Source: Agrobacterium salinitolerans
GTDB lineage: Bacteria; Pseudomonadota; Alphaproteobacteria; Rhizobiales; Rhizobiaceae
Length of the DNA stretch: 64,000 nucleotides
Assembly (NCBI RefSeq): GCF_002008225.1
Contig: NZ_MRDH01000022.1
Location: 110,669 to 174,668, forward strand
Direction of reading: 5' to 3'
The notes beneath the pieces are model-generated. The model ran no database searches. It was given only the letters and a program-made list of their open reading frames with translations, and was not told where the DNA came from. The translations under genes were made by a program, and so were the position numbers. Shown one piece after another: positions 55,109-63,260 of the stretch. Numbering within the stretch: the first letter of the stretch is position 1; every line of letters begins with the position of its first letter.

Positions 55109-56166
55109 GGTGTGAGTTCTCCTGCTGTCGTTTTTTTGGCTTCAATCGCATCATGCTTTGCCTTGCCGGTGGAGCCGCGCATGATCAGCGCCATCGGTAC
55201 TTTCGAGATGTCCGCCGCCACATCGACGGCGACGCCGTTTTCGCCCGCGCCGTCGATCGCGCGCAGCAGCGCGCCGACAGCGAGATCGGCGATGCGGCCC
55301 ATATCCATGCGCATGGTCGTGAGCGGCGGGGTGACAACGGCGGAAAAAATGAGATCGTCGAAGCCGGTGACACTGGCCTCTTCCGGCACCTCGATGCCCT
55401 CGCGCTGCAATTCGGTGAGCACGCGCAGCGCATGCAGATCGGAGACGGCGGCAAAGGCGGTGAACCCTTCGGCAACCTTCTTTGCAAGACCAAGCCGGCA
55501 ACCCGCACCGTCAGCCTTTTCAATAGCGTCCACCCAGAGCGTCTGCGTCACGCAAGCCTTGCCAAGACCATCGCGAATGCCGCCGAGACGGTCGTTCTGC
55601 ACGTTGGAATCGCGGTTCTTGCCCACCAGCACCACCTTGCGATGGCCAAGCCCGGCCAGATAGTCGCCGACCTGCCGGCCGCCATCCCAATGGTCGGCGG
55701 CGACCGTGTTGCCGGGCGTCGAGGGGCTGTCGATCACCGCGACGGGGCAATCGACATCGGCAATGCGGGTGCCGCGGCGGGGAACGATAACCATGCCATC
55801 CACACCGCGTTCGACCAGCCGGTTGATCGCATCCGTCTGCATGGCGATTTCACCGCGCGAGTCGGCGATCAGCACACCGTAACCGGCAGTGACGGCCGCC
55901 TTTTCGATGGCCTGCGCGATCTGCGGAAAGAGAGGATTGGCAATATCCGGCAGCACCAGCCCCAGAACACCGCTTTTGCCGGTGCGAAGCGCCCTGCCCG
56001 CTGAACTCGGCACGTAGCCCAGCTCGCTTGCCTTCTTGCGAATGCGCTCCACCAACTCCGGCGAAACGCGGCCCTTGCCCGACAGCGCATTGGACACGGT
56101 TGCCGCCGACACGCCGAGTGCCGCTGCTATCGCGCTCAGATTGGTGGCAGGCCGTGACGACGCCAT
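55105..56166 (-). CDS. LacI-family regulator of the purine/nucleoside operon
   Basis: A 353-aa LacI/GalR regulator. The HTH at about residues 9-30 (SAIAAALGVSAATVSNALSG) and hinge GYVPSSAGRALRTGKSG are clear, followed by a PurR-like ligand-binding domain to the C-terminus. It is the first gene of a seven-gene operon, overlapping the binding-protein gene by four bases, and a perfect palindrome lies 17 bp upstream. So it probably represses its own operon and is released by a nucleoside, base or related compound. Confidence 0.92.
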   Translation of the reverse strand: MASSRPATNLSAIAAALGVSAATVSNALSGKGRVSPELVERIRKKASELGYVPSSAGRALRTGKSGVLGLVLPDIANPLFPQIAQAIEKAAVTAGYGVLIADSRGEIAMQTDAINRLVERGVDGMVIVPRRGTRIADVDCPVAVIDSPSTPGNTVAADHWDGGRQVGDYLAGLGHRKVVLVGKNRDSNVQNDRLGGIRDGLGKACVTQTLWVDAIEKADGAGCRLGLAKKVAEGFTAFAAVSDLHALRVLTELQREGIEVPEEASVTGFDDLIFSAVVTPPLTTMRMDMGRIADLAVGALLRAIDGAGENGVAVDVAADISKVPMALIMRGSTGKAKHDAIEAKKTTAGELTP

Positions 56167-56182
56167 AATGTTCCGGAAAGGC

Positions 56183-56200
56183 TGATTAAACGTTTAATCA
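56183..56200. promoter_or_regulatory. LacI-type operator of the purine/nucleoside operon
   Basis: TGATTAAACGTTTAATCA: a perfect 18-bp palindrome with a central CG, the standard form for LacI-family operators. It lies 17-34 bp upstream of the LacI start codon, overlapping the expected promoter. Confidence 0.8.
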
Positions 56201-56293
56201 AGATAATTGAGCAAGGCCGCCCTGTCGAGTCCGGTGGAGGACGAAATCGGCGAAAACCCGGGCATAAAGTCTAACTGCCCGAAAAAAGTGCGA

Positions 56294-57220
56294 TTATTTT
56301 TGTGGGTCGTCGCTATTCGCCATGCGGTAAGCTTCCACCTGCCGCACCAGCCAGTCACGAAACAGCACGACCGGAACGTGATTGGCGCGCGAAAGCGGCG
56401 CCACCGCATAATAGGAGCTGGGGCTTCTGGCCTGATGATCGAAGGCTTTCACCAGTTGTTTCGATTTCAGCTCGTTATCGATCAGGAAAAGCGGCATCAG
56501 CGCCACGCCCAGTCCGGCGATACAGGCCTGCGCCACGCTGGAAAACTGTTCGAACCGCATGCCCTGCGGCAAGGCGAGTGACAGGCCGAGGCTTTCGAAC
56601 CAGTGGCCCCATGCGCCCGGCCGCGAGGCCATGTGCAAAAGCGGCAGGGCGGCGATATCCTCTCCCTTTTCCACGGGATGGGCGCTGAGGAATTGCGGGC
56701 TGCACACCGGCGCGACCATTTCATGCATCAGAAAGGTGCTTTCCGCCCCCGGCCAGTCGGCCTGACCGATATGGATCGCCATATCCAGCTGCTCGCGCTC
56801 GAAGTCGAACTGGCCGATGCGTGTGGCGAAATTGATGGTGATTTCGGGGTGGCTCGTCACGAAATCCGGGATACGCGGCAAAAGCCAGCGGGTGCCGAAG
56901 GTGGGCAGCATGGCAAGATTCAGCGTATTGCCATGCGTTTTGGTCATGATGTGCAACGATGCGGAGCGTATCTCGCCAAGGGCTGCGGCAATCGATTTTG
57001 CGTAGGCGCGGCCCTCGGTCGTCAGTGCAACCCCGCGTGCGCCGCGTTCGAACAGGCGCACGCCAAGCTGTTCTTCCAGTGACATAACCTGCCGGCTGAT
57101 CGCCCCTTGCGTCAGGGCAAGCTCATCGGCGGCGGCGGAAAAGCTGCCGAGCCGGGCCACGGAATCGAAGGCGGCGAGCGCGCTGGTGGAGGGCAGGAGT
57201 TTACGGCTGAGAGACGTCAT
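56294..57220 (-). CDS. LysR-family regulator (GcvA-like)
   Basis: A 308-aa LysR protein of the GcvA-like subgroup, with HTH residues about 15-45 (ALAAFDSVARLGSFSAAADELALTQGAISRQV) and an effector domain afterwards. It is transcribed divergently from the acyl-CoA dehydrogenase gene, and the 96-bp gap has a T-N11-A dyad. By the usual LysR arrangement it should control that gene; glutaryl-CoA, glutarate or a related compound is a plausible effector but this is inference. Confidence 0.92.
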   Translation of the reverse strand: MTSLSRKLLPSTSALAAFDSVARLGSFSAAADELALTQGAISRQVMSLEEQLGVRLFERGARGVALTTEGRAYAKSIAAALGEIRSASLHIMTKTHGNTLNLAMLPTFGTRWLLPRIPDFVTSHPEITINFATRIGQFDFEREQLDMAIHIGQADWPGAESTFLMHEMVAPVCSPQFLSAHPVEKGEDIAALPLLHMASRPGAWGHWFESLGLSLALPQGMRFEQFSSVAQACIAGLGVALMPLFLIDNELKSKQLVKAFDHQARSPSSYYAVAPLSRANHVPVVLFRDWLVRQVEAYRMANSDDPQK

Positions 57221-57225
57221 GAGCC

Positions 57226-57240
57226 ATTACTATATGTAAT
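57226..57240. promoter_or_regulatory. LysR-type T-N11-A dyad
   Basis: ATTACTATATGTAAT: exact ATTAC/GTAAT arms around 5 bases, containing T-N11-A. It lies 6-20 bp upstream of the LysR gene and about 80 bp upstream of the dehydrogenase gene, the usual place for a LysR-type activation site. Confidence 0.6.
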
Positions 57241-57316
57241 GCAAAAATGAGTAAACATGGCTTGTGCCGACTGGCTCGAATACCAATAATCCGGCCAGCA
57301 AATCCGGAGGCATCAC

Positions 57317-58504
57317 GTGAGCGAACACGCAGCATTCAATTGGCAGGACCCTTTTCTGCTCGAAGACCAACTGAACGACGACGAGCGGATGATCCGCGAC
57401 GCCGCGGCCGCCTTCGGCAAATCAGAACTCTTGCCGCGTGTCTCCGAAGCCTATCTTTCCGAGACCACCGAACCGGAACTGTTCCGCCTGATGGGCCGCA
57501 CCGGCCTTCTCGGCGTCACCCTGCCGGAAGAATACGGCGCGGCCAATGCAAGTTACGTGGCCTATGGTCTCGTCGCCCGTGAAGTTGAGCGGATCGACAG
57601 CGGATACCGCTCTATGATGAGCGTGCAGTCCTCGCTCGTCATCCATCCGATCTTCGCCTATGGCTCGGACGAGCAGAAGAAGAAATATCTGCCCGGCCTC
57701 GTCTCCGGCGAGCTGATCGGCTGTTTCGGCCTCACCGAGCCGGATGCCGGCTCCGATCCCGGTGGCATGAAGACCCGGGCTGAAAAGATTGCCGGTGGCT
57801 ATCGCCTGCGCGGTTCGAAAATGTGGATTTCCAACGCGCCAATCGCCGATGTCTTCGTCGTCTGGGCGAAATCGGAAGCCCATGACAATCAGATCAGGGG
57901 CTTCGTGCTCGAAAAGGGCATGAAGGGCCTCTCGGCGCCCAAGATCGGCGGCAAGCTGTCGCTGCGCGCCTCCATCACCGGCGAGATCGTTCTGGACGGT
58001 GTGGAAGTGGGCGAAGACGCGCTGCTGCCCAATGTTTCTGGCCTGAAAGGCCCGTTCGGCTGCCTCAACCGTGCGCGTTACGGCATTTCCTGGGGTGTCA
58101 TGGGTGCGGCGGAAGATTGCTGGTTCCGCGCCCGGCAATATGGTCTCGACCGCAAGCAGTTCGGCAAGCCGCTCGCCGGCATGCAGCTTTACCAGAAGAA
58201 GCTCGCCGACATGCAGACCGAAATCGCGCTCGGCCTTCAGGCGTCGCTGCGCGTCGGCCAACTGATGGACGAACACAAGATGGCGCCGGAAATGATCTCC
58301 ATCGTCAAGCGCAACAATTGCGGCAAGGCGCTGGATATCGCCCGCCAGGCGCGCGACATGCATGGCGGCAACGGCATCCAGATCGAATATCACGTCATGC
58401 GCCACGCCCAGAACCTAGAGACGGTCAACACCTATGAGGGGACCCATGACGTCCACGCGCTGATCCTCGGCAGGGCGCAGACGGGCATTCAGGCGTTTTT
58501 CTAA
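57317..58504 (+). CDS. gcdH: Glutaryl-CoA dehydrogenase
   Basis: A 395-aa FAD enzyme of the acyl-CoA dehydrogenase family, oxidising and decarboxylating glutaryl-CoA to crotonyl-CoA in lysine, tryptophan and glutarate breakdown. The catalytic base Glu374 is in [10 protein letters not shown], and [19 protein letters not shown] with [18 protein letters not shown] form the FAD region. [18 protein letters not shown] is the block that contacts the gamma-carboxylate and separates GCDH from other acyl-CoA dehydrogenases. The start is GTG with CCGGAGG upstream. It is monocistronic, controlled probably by the divergent LysR gene. Confidence 0.93.
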   Translation: MSEHAAFNWQDPFLLEDQLNDDERMIRDAAAAFGKSELLPRVSEAYLSETTEPELFRLMGRTGLLGVTLPEEYGAANASYVAYGLVAREVERIDSGYRSMMSVQSSLVIHPIFAYGSDEQKKKYLPGLVSGELIGCFGLTEPDAGSDPGGMKTRAEKIAGGYRLRGSKMWISNAPIADVFVVWAKSEAHDNQIRGFVLEKGMKGLSAPKIGGKLSLRASITGEIVLDGVEVGEDALLPNVSGLKGPFGCLNRARYGISWGVMGAAEDCWFRARQYGLDRKQFGKPLAGMQLYQKKLADMQTEIALGLQASLRVGQLMDEHKMAPEMISIVKRNNCGKALDIARQARDMHGGNGIQIEYHVMRHAQNLETVNTYEGTHDVHALILGRAQTGIQAFF

Positions 58505-58530
58505 GGCTTTCTCCGCGTCGTTTCATCAAA

Positions 58531-58564
58531 AAAAGGCCTTCGAAGATCACTTCGAAGGCCTTTT
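58531..58564. terminator. Bidirectional Rho-independent terminator
   Basis: AAAAGGCCTTCGAAG-atca-CTTCGAAGGCCTTTT: a perfect 15-bp stem with a 4-base loop, A-rich on the left and T-rich on the right. It ends both the glutaryl-CoA dehydrogenase (plus) and the TonB receptor (minus) transcripts. Confidence 0.95.
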
Positions 58565-58585
58565 GCTTTCAAATCCGGCAATCGC

Positions 58586-60688
58586 TCAGAACGTGCCGCG
58601 AATACCGACGCCGAACATGCGCGGTTCGGTCATGCTGGCCTCGATGCCGCCAATGCCGCGGTTCTGCTGCATATAGGTGGGCGCACGCTCGTCGAAGATG
58701 TTCTTGACATAGGCATAAACCTCCATCTCTTCCTGGAACCTGTAGCTCGCGCGCACATCGGCGATCGTATAGGGATCGATGGCATAGGCAGCCGTATTGG
58801 CCGTGTCGGAATAATAGCCGTCAATATGGCGCACCTGTCCCGAGACGGTGAACTTGTCTGTCACATCCCAACTCGCGCCGACGCTGAACATGAAGCCGGG
58901 CGATTTCGCGAATTCATTTCCGGCATAGCTGTTATTGCTGGAAATCTCATCAATCTCGGTCTTCAGCACGCCCGCGCTCGCCTTCAGCGTCAGATTGTCG
59001 AGAACCTGATAGTCGGCGCCGAGTTCCAGACCATAAGCATGCGCCTTCTGCGCATTGATGGTGTAGGACTGGGTGATGCCGGATGAGATGACGACCGGAA
59101 TATTGTACTGGGCGTTCTTGTAGTCCATGTAGAACAGGTTGCCGTTGAGCGTCAGCCGGTCATCCAGCATTTTCGCACGTGTATAAAGCTCGTAATTCCA
59201 TATGGTTTCCTTCTCGAACGGCAACCATTGTCCCGACGAGATGTTCAGCGAAATACCGCCGGGATTATAACCACGGCTGATCATGCCGCCGACGGTCCAG
59301 TCGTCATTGATCGCATAAGCGAGAGATGCCTTGGGCAGCAGTTCGGAAAAGGTCTCGTCAAAATCCACCGCACGGGCTGAATAAACCGAGCGACCCGAAC
59401 GCTGGATGCGGTCGGTCTGGTAACGCAGGCCGCCGGTCAGTGTCCACTGGTCCGTAAGACGATAGCTCAGCTCGCTGAAGATGCCGAGATTGTCCTTGGT
59501 GTCGTCGAACGTCGAAAGACTATTGTTAAATCGCCCTGTAAGTCGAAGAAGCTCGTCAGCCTGACTATGCGCGTAATAAATACCCGCGACACCGCTCAGC
59601 ACGTCTTCCTGGTCACCGAAGGTCACGCGTGTTTCGTGAGAAGCGTTCGTCTGGTCGATATCCGCATCGCCGTTGTTCACGACACCAACCCGGCGTCTGG
59701 CGTCCGAAGCGGAGAACTGCGTCTGGTTGAAGAGTTTCACGCCGTTCTCGAAATCATAATTGATGTCGAGAATACCGGTGTGGGTGTTCTGGCTCCAGCT
59801 TGGCATGGTGGTGGTGACGTGATTGAGATCCTCGAAAGGACGCGACGCCGCTTCCTGGCTCGGTCGGTTGGCGGCATTATAGGAATAGGTAAGCTTGGTC
59901 GTCAGCCCGGGAATCTCCGGCGGTTCCCACAGAAGCTTGAAACGCGCGTTGAACTCCTTGAAGTCCTGATCCGTGCCCGCATGCGCGAATCCCGAATTGA
60001 TATAGTCGATGAAAGTGTCGCGGCCGGAATAATCAACCGCCAGACGCGCCGCCAGCTGATCCTCGACGAGCGGACCCGAAAGCGCAAATGAGGCCCGCTT
60101 CTGGTGGTAATTCCCGATTTCCGCCTGATAGGAGGCTTCCGGCGTGAATGTCGGATCCTTCGTGTTGACGACGATCGCGCCGGCAATGGCGTTGGCGCCC
60201 TGCGAGGTGGTCTGCGGGCCGCGGAAAACTTCGATGCTTTCAACGTCCCAGATGGAAGTCGCGCCATAGATGAATTCGTTATAACCGAGATAGTGGCCGT
60301 CCACATTGATGGTGGCGCGTGGCACGGTGCCGGCGAAAAATGCCGTCGCGCCCGTATTCGGGCCCTGCGTATCCAGACCGCGAATGATCGGGGCGCTGAC
60401 ATTGTCGGTGTAGACGACGTTCGGAATATCCTTGATCGCTTCCGATACGGTCGGGTCGCCGGTCTTTTCTTTTCTGATTTCCTCGGCGGATTTGACAGAG
60501 ACGGACGACGCCGTGTTCTTCATGTCGCGCGCCACTTTTTCACCGGTCACCACGATCGGCTTCAAGACGGTGGTGCCCACCGCATCAGCCTGCTGATCCT
60601 GACCGAGAACCGGCGTCACAAATAATGTCGCCAGCGTCAGAGCGCTGACCCCGCTCATCAAACGACCGTTAGAACTGAACCCCATCAC
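58586..60688 (-). CDS. TonB-dependent outer-membrane receptor
   Basis: A 700-aa receptor. The signal peptide (to about residue 29, ending VLGQDQ) is followed by a TonB-box-like LKPIVVTGEK (about 42-51), a plug domain (about 55-170, with IRGLDTQGPNTG and VESIEVFRGPQTTSQGANAIAGAI) and a 22-strand barrel, ending in the outer-membrane signal PRMFGVGIRGTF. Such proteins import iron chelates, cobalamin or other large scarce ligands using TonB energy. It is divergent from an IclR regulator rather than a Fur- or sigma-controlled unit, which suggests ligand-specific control. The ligand is unknown. Confidence 0.93.
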   Translation of the reverse strand: MMGFSSNGRLMSGVSALTLATLFVTPVLGQDQQADAVGTTVLKPIVVTGEKVARDMKNTASSVSVKSAEEIRKEKTGDPTVSEAIKDIPNVVYTDNVSAPIIRGLDTQGPNTGATAFFAGTVPRATINVDGHYLGYNEFIYGATSIWDVESIEVFRGPQTTSQGANAIAGAIVVNTKDPTFTPEASYQAEIGNYHQKRASFALSGPLVEDQLAARLAVDYSGRDTFIDYINSGFAHAGTDQDFKEFNARFKLLWEPPEIPGLTTKLTYSYNAANRPSQEAASRPFEDLNHVTTTMPSWSQNTHTGILDINYDFENGVKLFNQTQFSASDARRRVGVVNNGDADIDQTNASHETRVTFGDQEDVLSGVAGIYYAHSQADELLRLTGRFNNSLSTFDDTKDNLGIFSELSYRLTDQWTLTGGLRYQTDRIQRSGRSVYSARAVDFDETFSELLPKASLAYAINDDWTVGGMISRGYNPGGISLNISSGQWLPFEKETIWNYELYTRAKMLDDRLTLNGNLFYMDYKNAQYNIPVVISSGITQSYTINAQKAHAYGLELGADYQVLDNLTLKASAGVLKTEIDEISSNNSYAGNEFAKSPGFMFSVGASWDVTDKFTVSGQVRHIDGYYSDTANTAAYAIDPYTIADVRASYRFQEEMEVYAYVKNIFDERAPTYMQQNRGIGGIEASMTEPRMFGVGIRGTF

Positions 60689-60748
60689 AAACCCCTAATA
60701 AACATGAGTATTAAAGTCATATTCAAGTAACGGAAGCGTTATCCGTTT

Positions 60749-60776
60749 CGCAATAGAGAATGCGTTCTGTATTGCG
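60749..60776. promoter_or_regulatory. 28-bp dyad between TonB receptor and IclR genes
   Basis: CGCAATA-g-AGAA-tgcg-TTCT-g-TATTGCG: nested exact inverted repeats, 11 of 12 paired positions per half counted from the centre. It lies 61-88 bp upstream of the receptor and about 180 bp from the IclR gene, the natural place for an IclR operator controlling both. The rest of the 268-bp gap shows nothing else. Confidence 0.6.
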
Positions 60777-60956
60777 GACAAAAAAGGCTTCCGTAACGGG
60801 ATGTGCCATATTTACAACAAAGTTTACCCGCCGCCGCTTGTGCACCCGCAGCGTTTCGAAAGGGAACAGCATAATTCCGTCCGCAGAAATCGATTCCGAT
60901 TTCCGCCCCGATGCGTTAGGCATGCTCAACAAAACGGGGGAACGGGCTTGAACGCC

Positions 60957-61733
60957 ATGGATGACGATACGGACAATCTGCCGGAAAACGAGGGCGAAAA
61001 GCGCTCGGCCCTCATTCAGTCAGTGTCGATCGCGGCGCGTTTTCTCAATCTGCTTGCCAGATCGGATACGGCGCTTGCCCTGGGCGAACTGGCCAAACGC
61101 GCCGGCACCGGCCGCTCCACCGCGCATCGCTATATGCAGAGCCTCGTGCGGGAAGGACTAGTGATACAGGATCCCGCAAGCGGTAGTTACGATCTCGGAC
61201 CCGCGGCGCTCGGAATAGGCATCAGCGCGCTCAGGCGAATCAATCCGGTCGAAACCGCCGGCCGCCAGATGAATGCGCTTGCCTCCAGGATCGGCGCCAG
61301 CTGCGGCGTGGCAATCTGGACCGAACGCGGCCCGACCGTGGTGCGATGGGCGAGAAGCGCTAGCTTTTCCATCAGCACCGTGGCGCTCGGCGATGTTCTG
61401 CCGCTCGACAACAGCGCCTGCGGGCTGGTTTTCCAGGCCTACCTGCCGCCGGACAGGATCGCCGCCGTGCGCAGGTTGCAACCGGCCGCTTTTCGCGGCT
61501 CCCGTCCCGATGCCGGCATTCTGGAAACCATCCGTGAAGCGGGTGGCGCGGAACTCAATGAACATCTGTTCTCCGCCCTGACAGGCAAGGCCGCGCCGGT
61601 TTTCGACGCACAGGGCGAACTCTGTTGTGTCGTCACCACCGTATCCTTTGTCGCAACCGCTGAGACCGAACGGCATTTTTCCCGGCTGATCGAAGCCGCC
61701 GGACAGGCGACGGCCGAATCCGGCGGCGCGTAA
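60957..61733 (+). CDS. IclR-family transcriptional regulator
   Basis: A 258-aa IclR regulator: winged helix at about residues 20-80 (FLNLLARSDTALALGELAKRAGTGRSTAHRYMQSL) and the IclR effector domain at about 95-250 (GVAIWTERGPTVVRWARS, HLFSALTGKAAPVFDAQGE). IclR proteins usually control use of an organic carbon or nitrogen source, so the divergent receptor and the convergent monooxygenase are candidate targets. The ATG at 60957 is used; a TTG at 60948 is possible. It ends two bases before the monooxygenase stop on the other strand. Confidence 0.9.
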   Translation: MDDDTDNLPENEGEKRSALIQSVSIAARFLNLLARSDTALALGELAKRAGTGRSTAHRYMQSLVREGLVIQDPASGSYDLGPAALGIGISALRRINPVETAGRQMNALASRIGASCGVAIWTERGPTVVRWARSASFSISTVALGDVLPLDNSACGLVFQAYLPPDRIAAVRRLQPAAFRGSRPDAGILETIREAGGAELNEHLFSALTGKAAPVFDAQGELCCVVTTVSFVATAETERHFSRLIEAAGQATAESGGA

Positions 61734-61735
61734 GC

Positions 61736-63037
61736 CTATTCGGCCAGATGTTCCGCAAAGGTGCGGCCGGAATAGGCCGTGCGGAAAAGCCCGGCATCGG
61801 CGAGCTTCGGCAACAGCCGCTCCAGCACCAGCCGCATGGACGCCACCGAACCTCCGGGCACCGCGACGAAACCGTCGATCGCCCCGGCAGCCGCCCATTC
61901 ACGGATGGCCTCAAAGGCATCTTCAACGGTGCCGATGATCTGCCAATGGCCCGACCCCATCACTTCCGGACGCCGCAATAATTCCGCAACACTCAGCGTC
62001 TCCCGCTCGATCAGCCGGCGCAGCAGGCCGGCATGGGTGCGGCTTCGCGGTGTCTCGGGCGGCGGCGGCAGGTCGGAGGCGGTAACGATCCGCGTGAGCG
62101 GCCAGTCCGTGAGATCAAGACCCGTCATATCGCGAATGGAGGCAAAGGCGCGGGAGCGGTTGGCGCGGGCGTGGGTCTCCGTAAAGAGTTCCAGCGCCTC
62201 CCTGCCGGTCTCCGCCAGATAGAGGCTGAGGCCCGGCATCATCTTCACCCCGTCGGGGTTGCGGCCGTGGCCCTCGGCACGCCGCCGCAAATCCGCCCTG
62301 AGTTCGATGGCCGCCTGCATGTCCGGTGTGGAGGCAAAGACAGCATCGGCCACCGACGAAGCGAAATCGCGGCCCTGGGGAGAGGCGCCCGCCTGCACGA
62401 GCGGAATACGGCTGGCATGGGCCGGCAGGTTGAGCGGGCCTTTGACGCTGAAATGCCTGCCCTCATGCGCCACCGGATGCACCAGCGAAGAATCGGCGAA
62501 CCGCCCGCTTTCCCGGTCGAGTTTGAGAGCTTCGTTCGGAAAACTCGCCCATAGCGCTTTCACCACCTGCGTGAATTCGGCGGCGCGCTCGTAACGCTCC
62601 TGCGGCGAAGGCATCTCTGTCAGACCGAAATTTTCGTGCCCGTCAAGCGCCGTGACGATATTCCACCCCGCCCTGCCATTGCTCAGCCAGTTCAGCGACT
62701 GGATCTGGCGGGCGACCACATAGGGCGGCAGAAATGTGGTCGAAACGGTGGACAACAACCCGACATGGCTGGTTTCCCGTGCAATGGCCGCAAGAAGCAT
62801 GGTCGGGTCCATGCTGGCAAATCCGCCGCCGGTCTCCAGCCCCTCGGTGCGCAGAAAAAGCGTATCCGGCCGAAACACGAAATCCACATGCGCGGCTTCC
62901 GCGCGCTGCGCCAGATCCACAAAATAATCGCTGGAAAACACCCCGCTTATATCGCTGTCCGCGCGCCGCCAGGCTTCGCCGCTGAGCCATGTTGGGGCCA
63001 GCGACATGCCGACATGAAGCTTGGCTGTGACTGACAT
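61736..63037 (-). CDS. Flavin-dependent monooxygenase (NtaA/SnaA/DszA type)
   Basis: A 433-aa FMN-dependent enzyme of the bacterial luciferase-like superfamily, NtaA/SnaA/SoxA/DszA branch. Diagnostic parts: FVFRPDTLFLR (early strand), LLSTVSTTFLPPYVVARQIQSLNWLSNGRAGWNIVT (the branch's flavin and substrate pocket) and QAGASPQGRDFA. These enzymes use FMNH2 from a separate reductase to cleave C-N or C-S bonds in chelators such as nitrilotriacetate or EDTA, in dibenzothiophene, or in similar molecules. The substrate is unknown. It converges on the IclR gene with two bases between stop codons. Confidence 0.92.
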   Translation of the reverse strand: MSVTAKLHVGMSLAPTWLSGEAWRRADSDISGVFSSDYFVDLAQRAEAAHVDFVFRPDTLFLRTEGLETGGGFASMDPTMLLAAIARETSHVGLLSTVSTTFLPPYVVARQIQSLNWLSNGRAGWNIVTALDGHENFGLTEMPSPQERYERAAEFTQVVKALWASFPNEALKLDRESGRFADSSLVHPVAHEGRHFSVKGPLNLPAHASRIPLVQAGASPQGRDFASSVADAVFASTPDMQAAIELRADLRRRAEGHGRNPDGVKMMPGLSLYLAETGREALELFTETHARANRSRAFASIRDMTGLDLTDWPLTRIVTASDLPPPPETPRSRTHAGLLRRLIERETLSVAELLRRPEVMGSGHWQIIGTVEDAFEAIREWAAAGAIDGFVAVPGGSVASMRLVLERLLPKLADAGLFRTAYSGRTFAEHLAE

Positions 63038-63260
63038 GATGCACCTCGACTGAAATAACCGGCAGGAAATCCGCGCGTTGAATCGGCAAATTTCGATTTG
63101 TGGAGAGTTTTACTATAGTTTAGTGTCGCTTCAAGACCACACCGTCGCGCCCGCCGGGAAGAAATGCTTTTTCCACGGGTTCGATATTGAAATTCAAATA
63201 CTTATAACGACCGTGCGGCGTCTCGACGCATGGGCGCATGAATAACAGGAGTTGTATCCG

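Noticed and set aside
60723..60932. A 69-codon minus-strand frame upstream of the TonB receptor
   Set aside because: It overlaps the dyad and promoter region, lacks a ribosome site and shows no domain or signal peptide.
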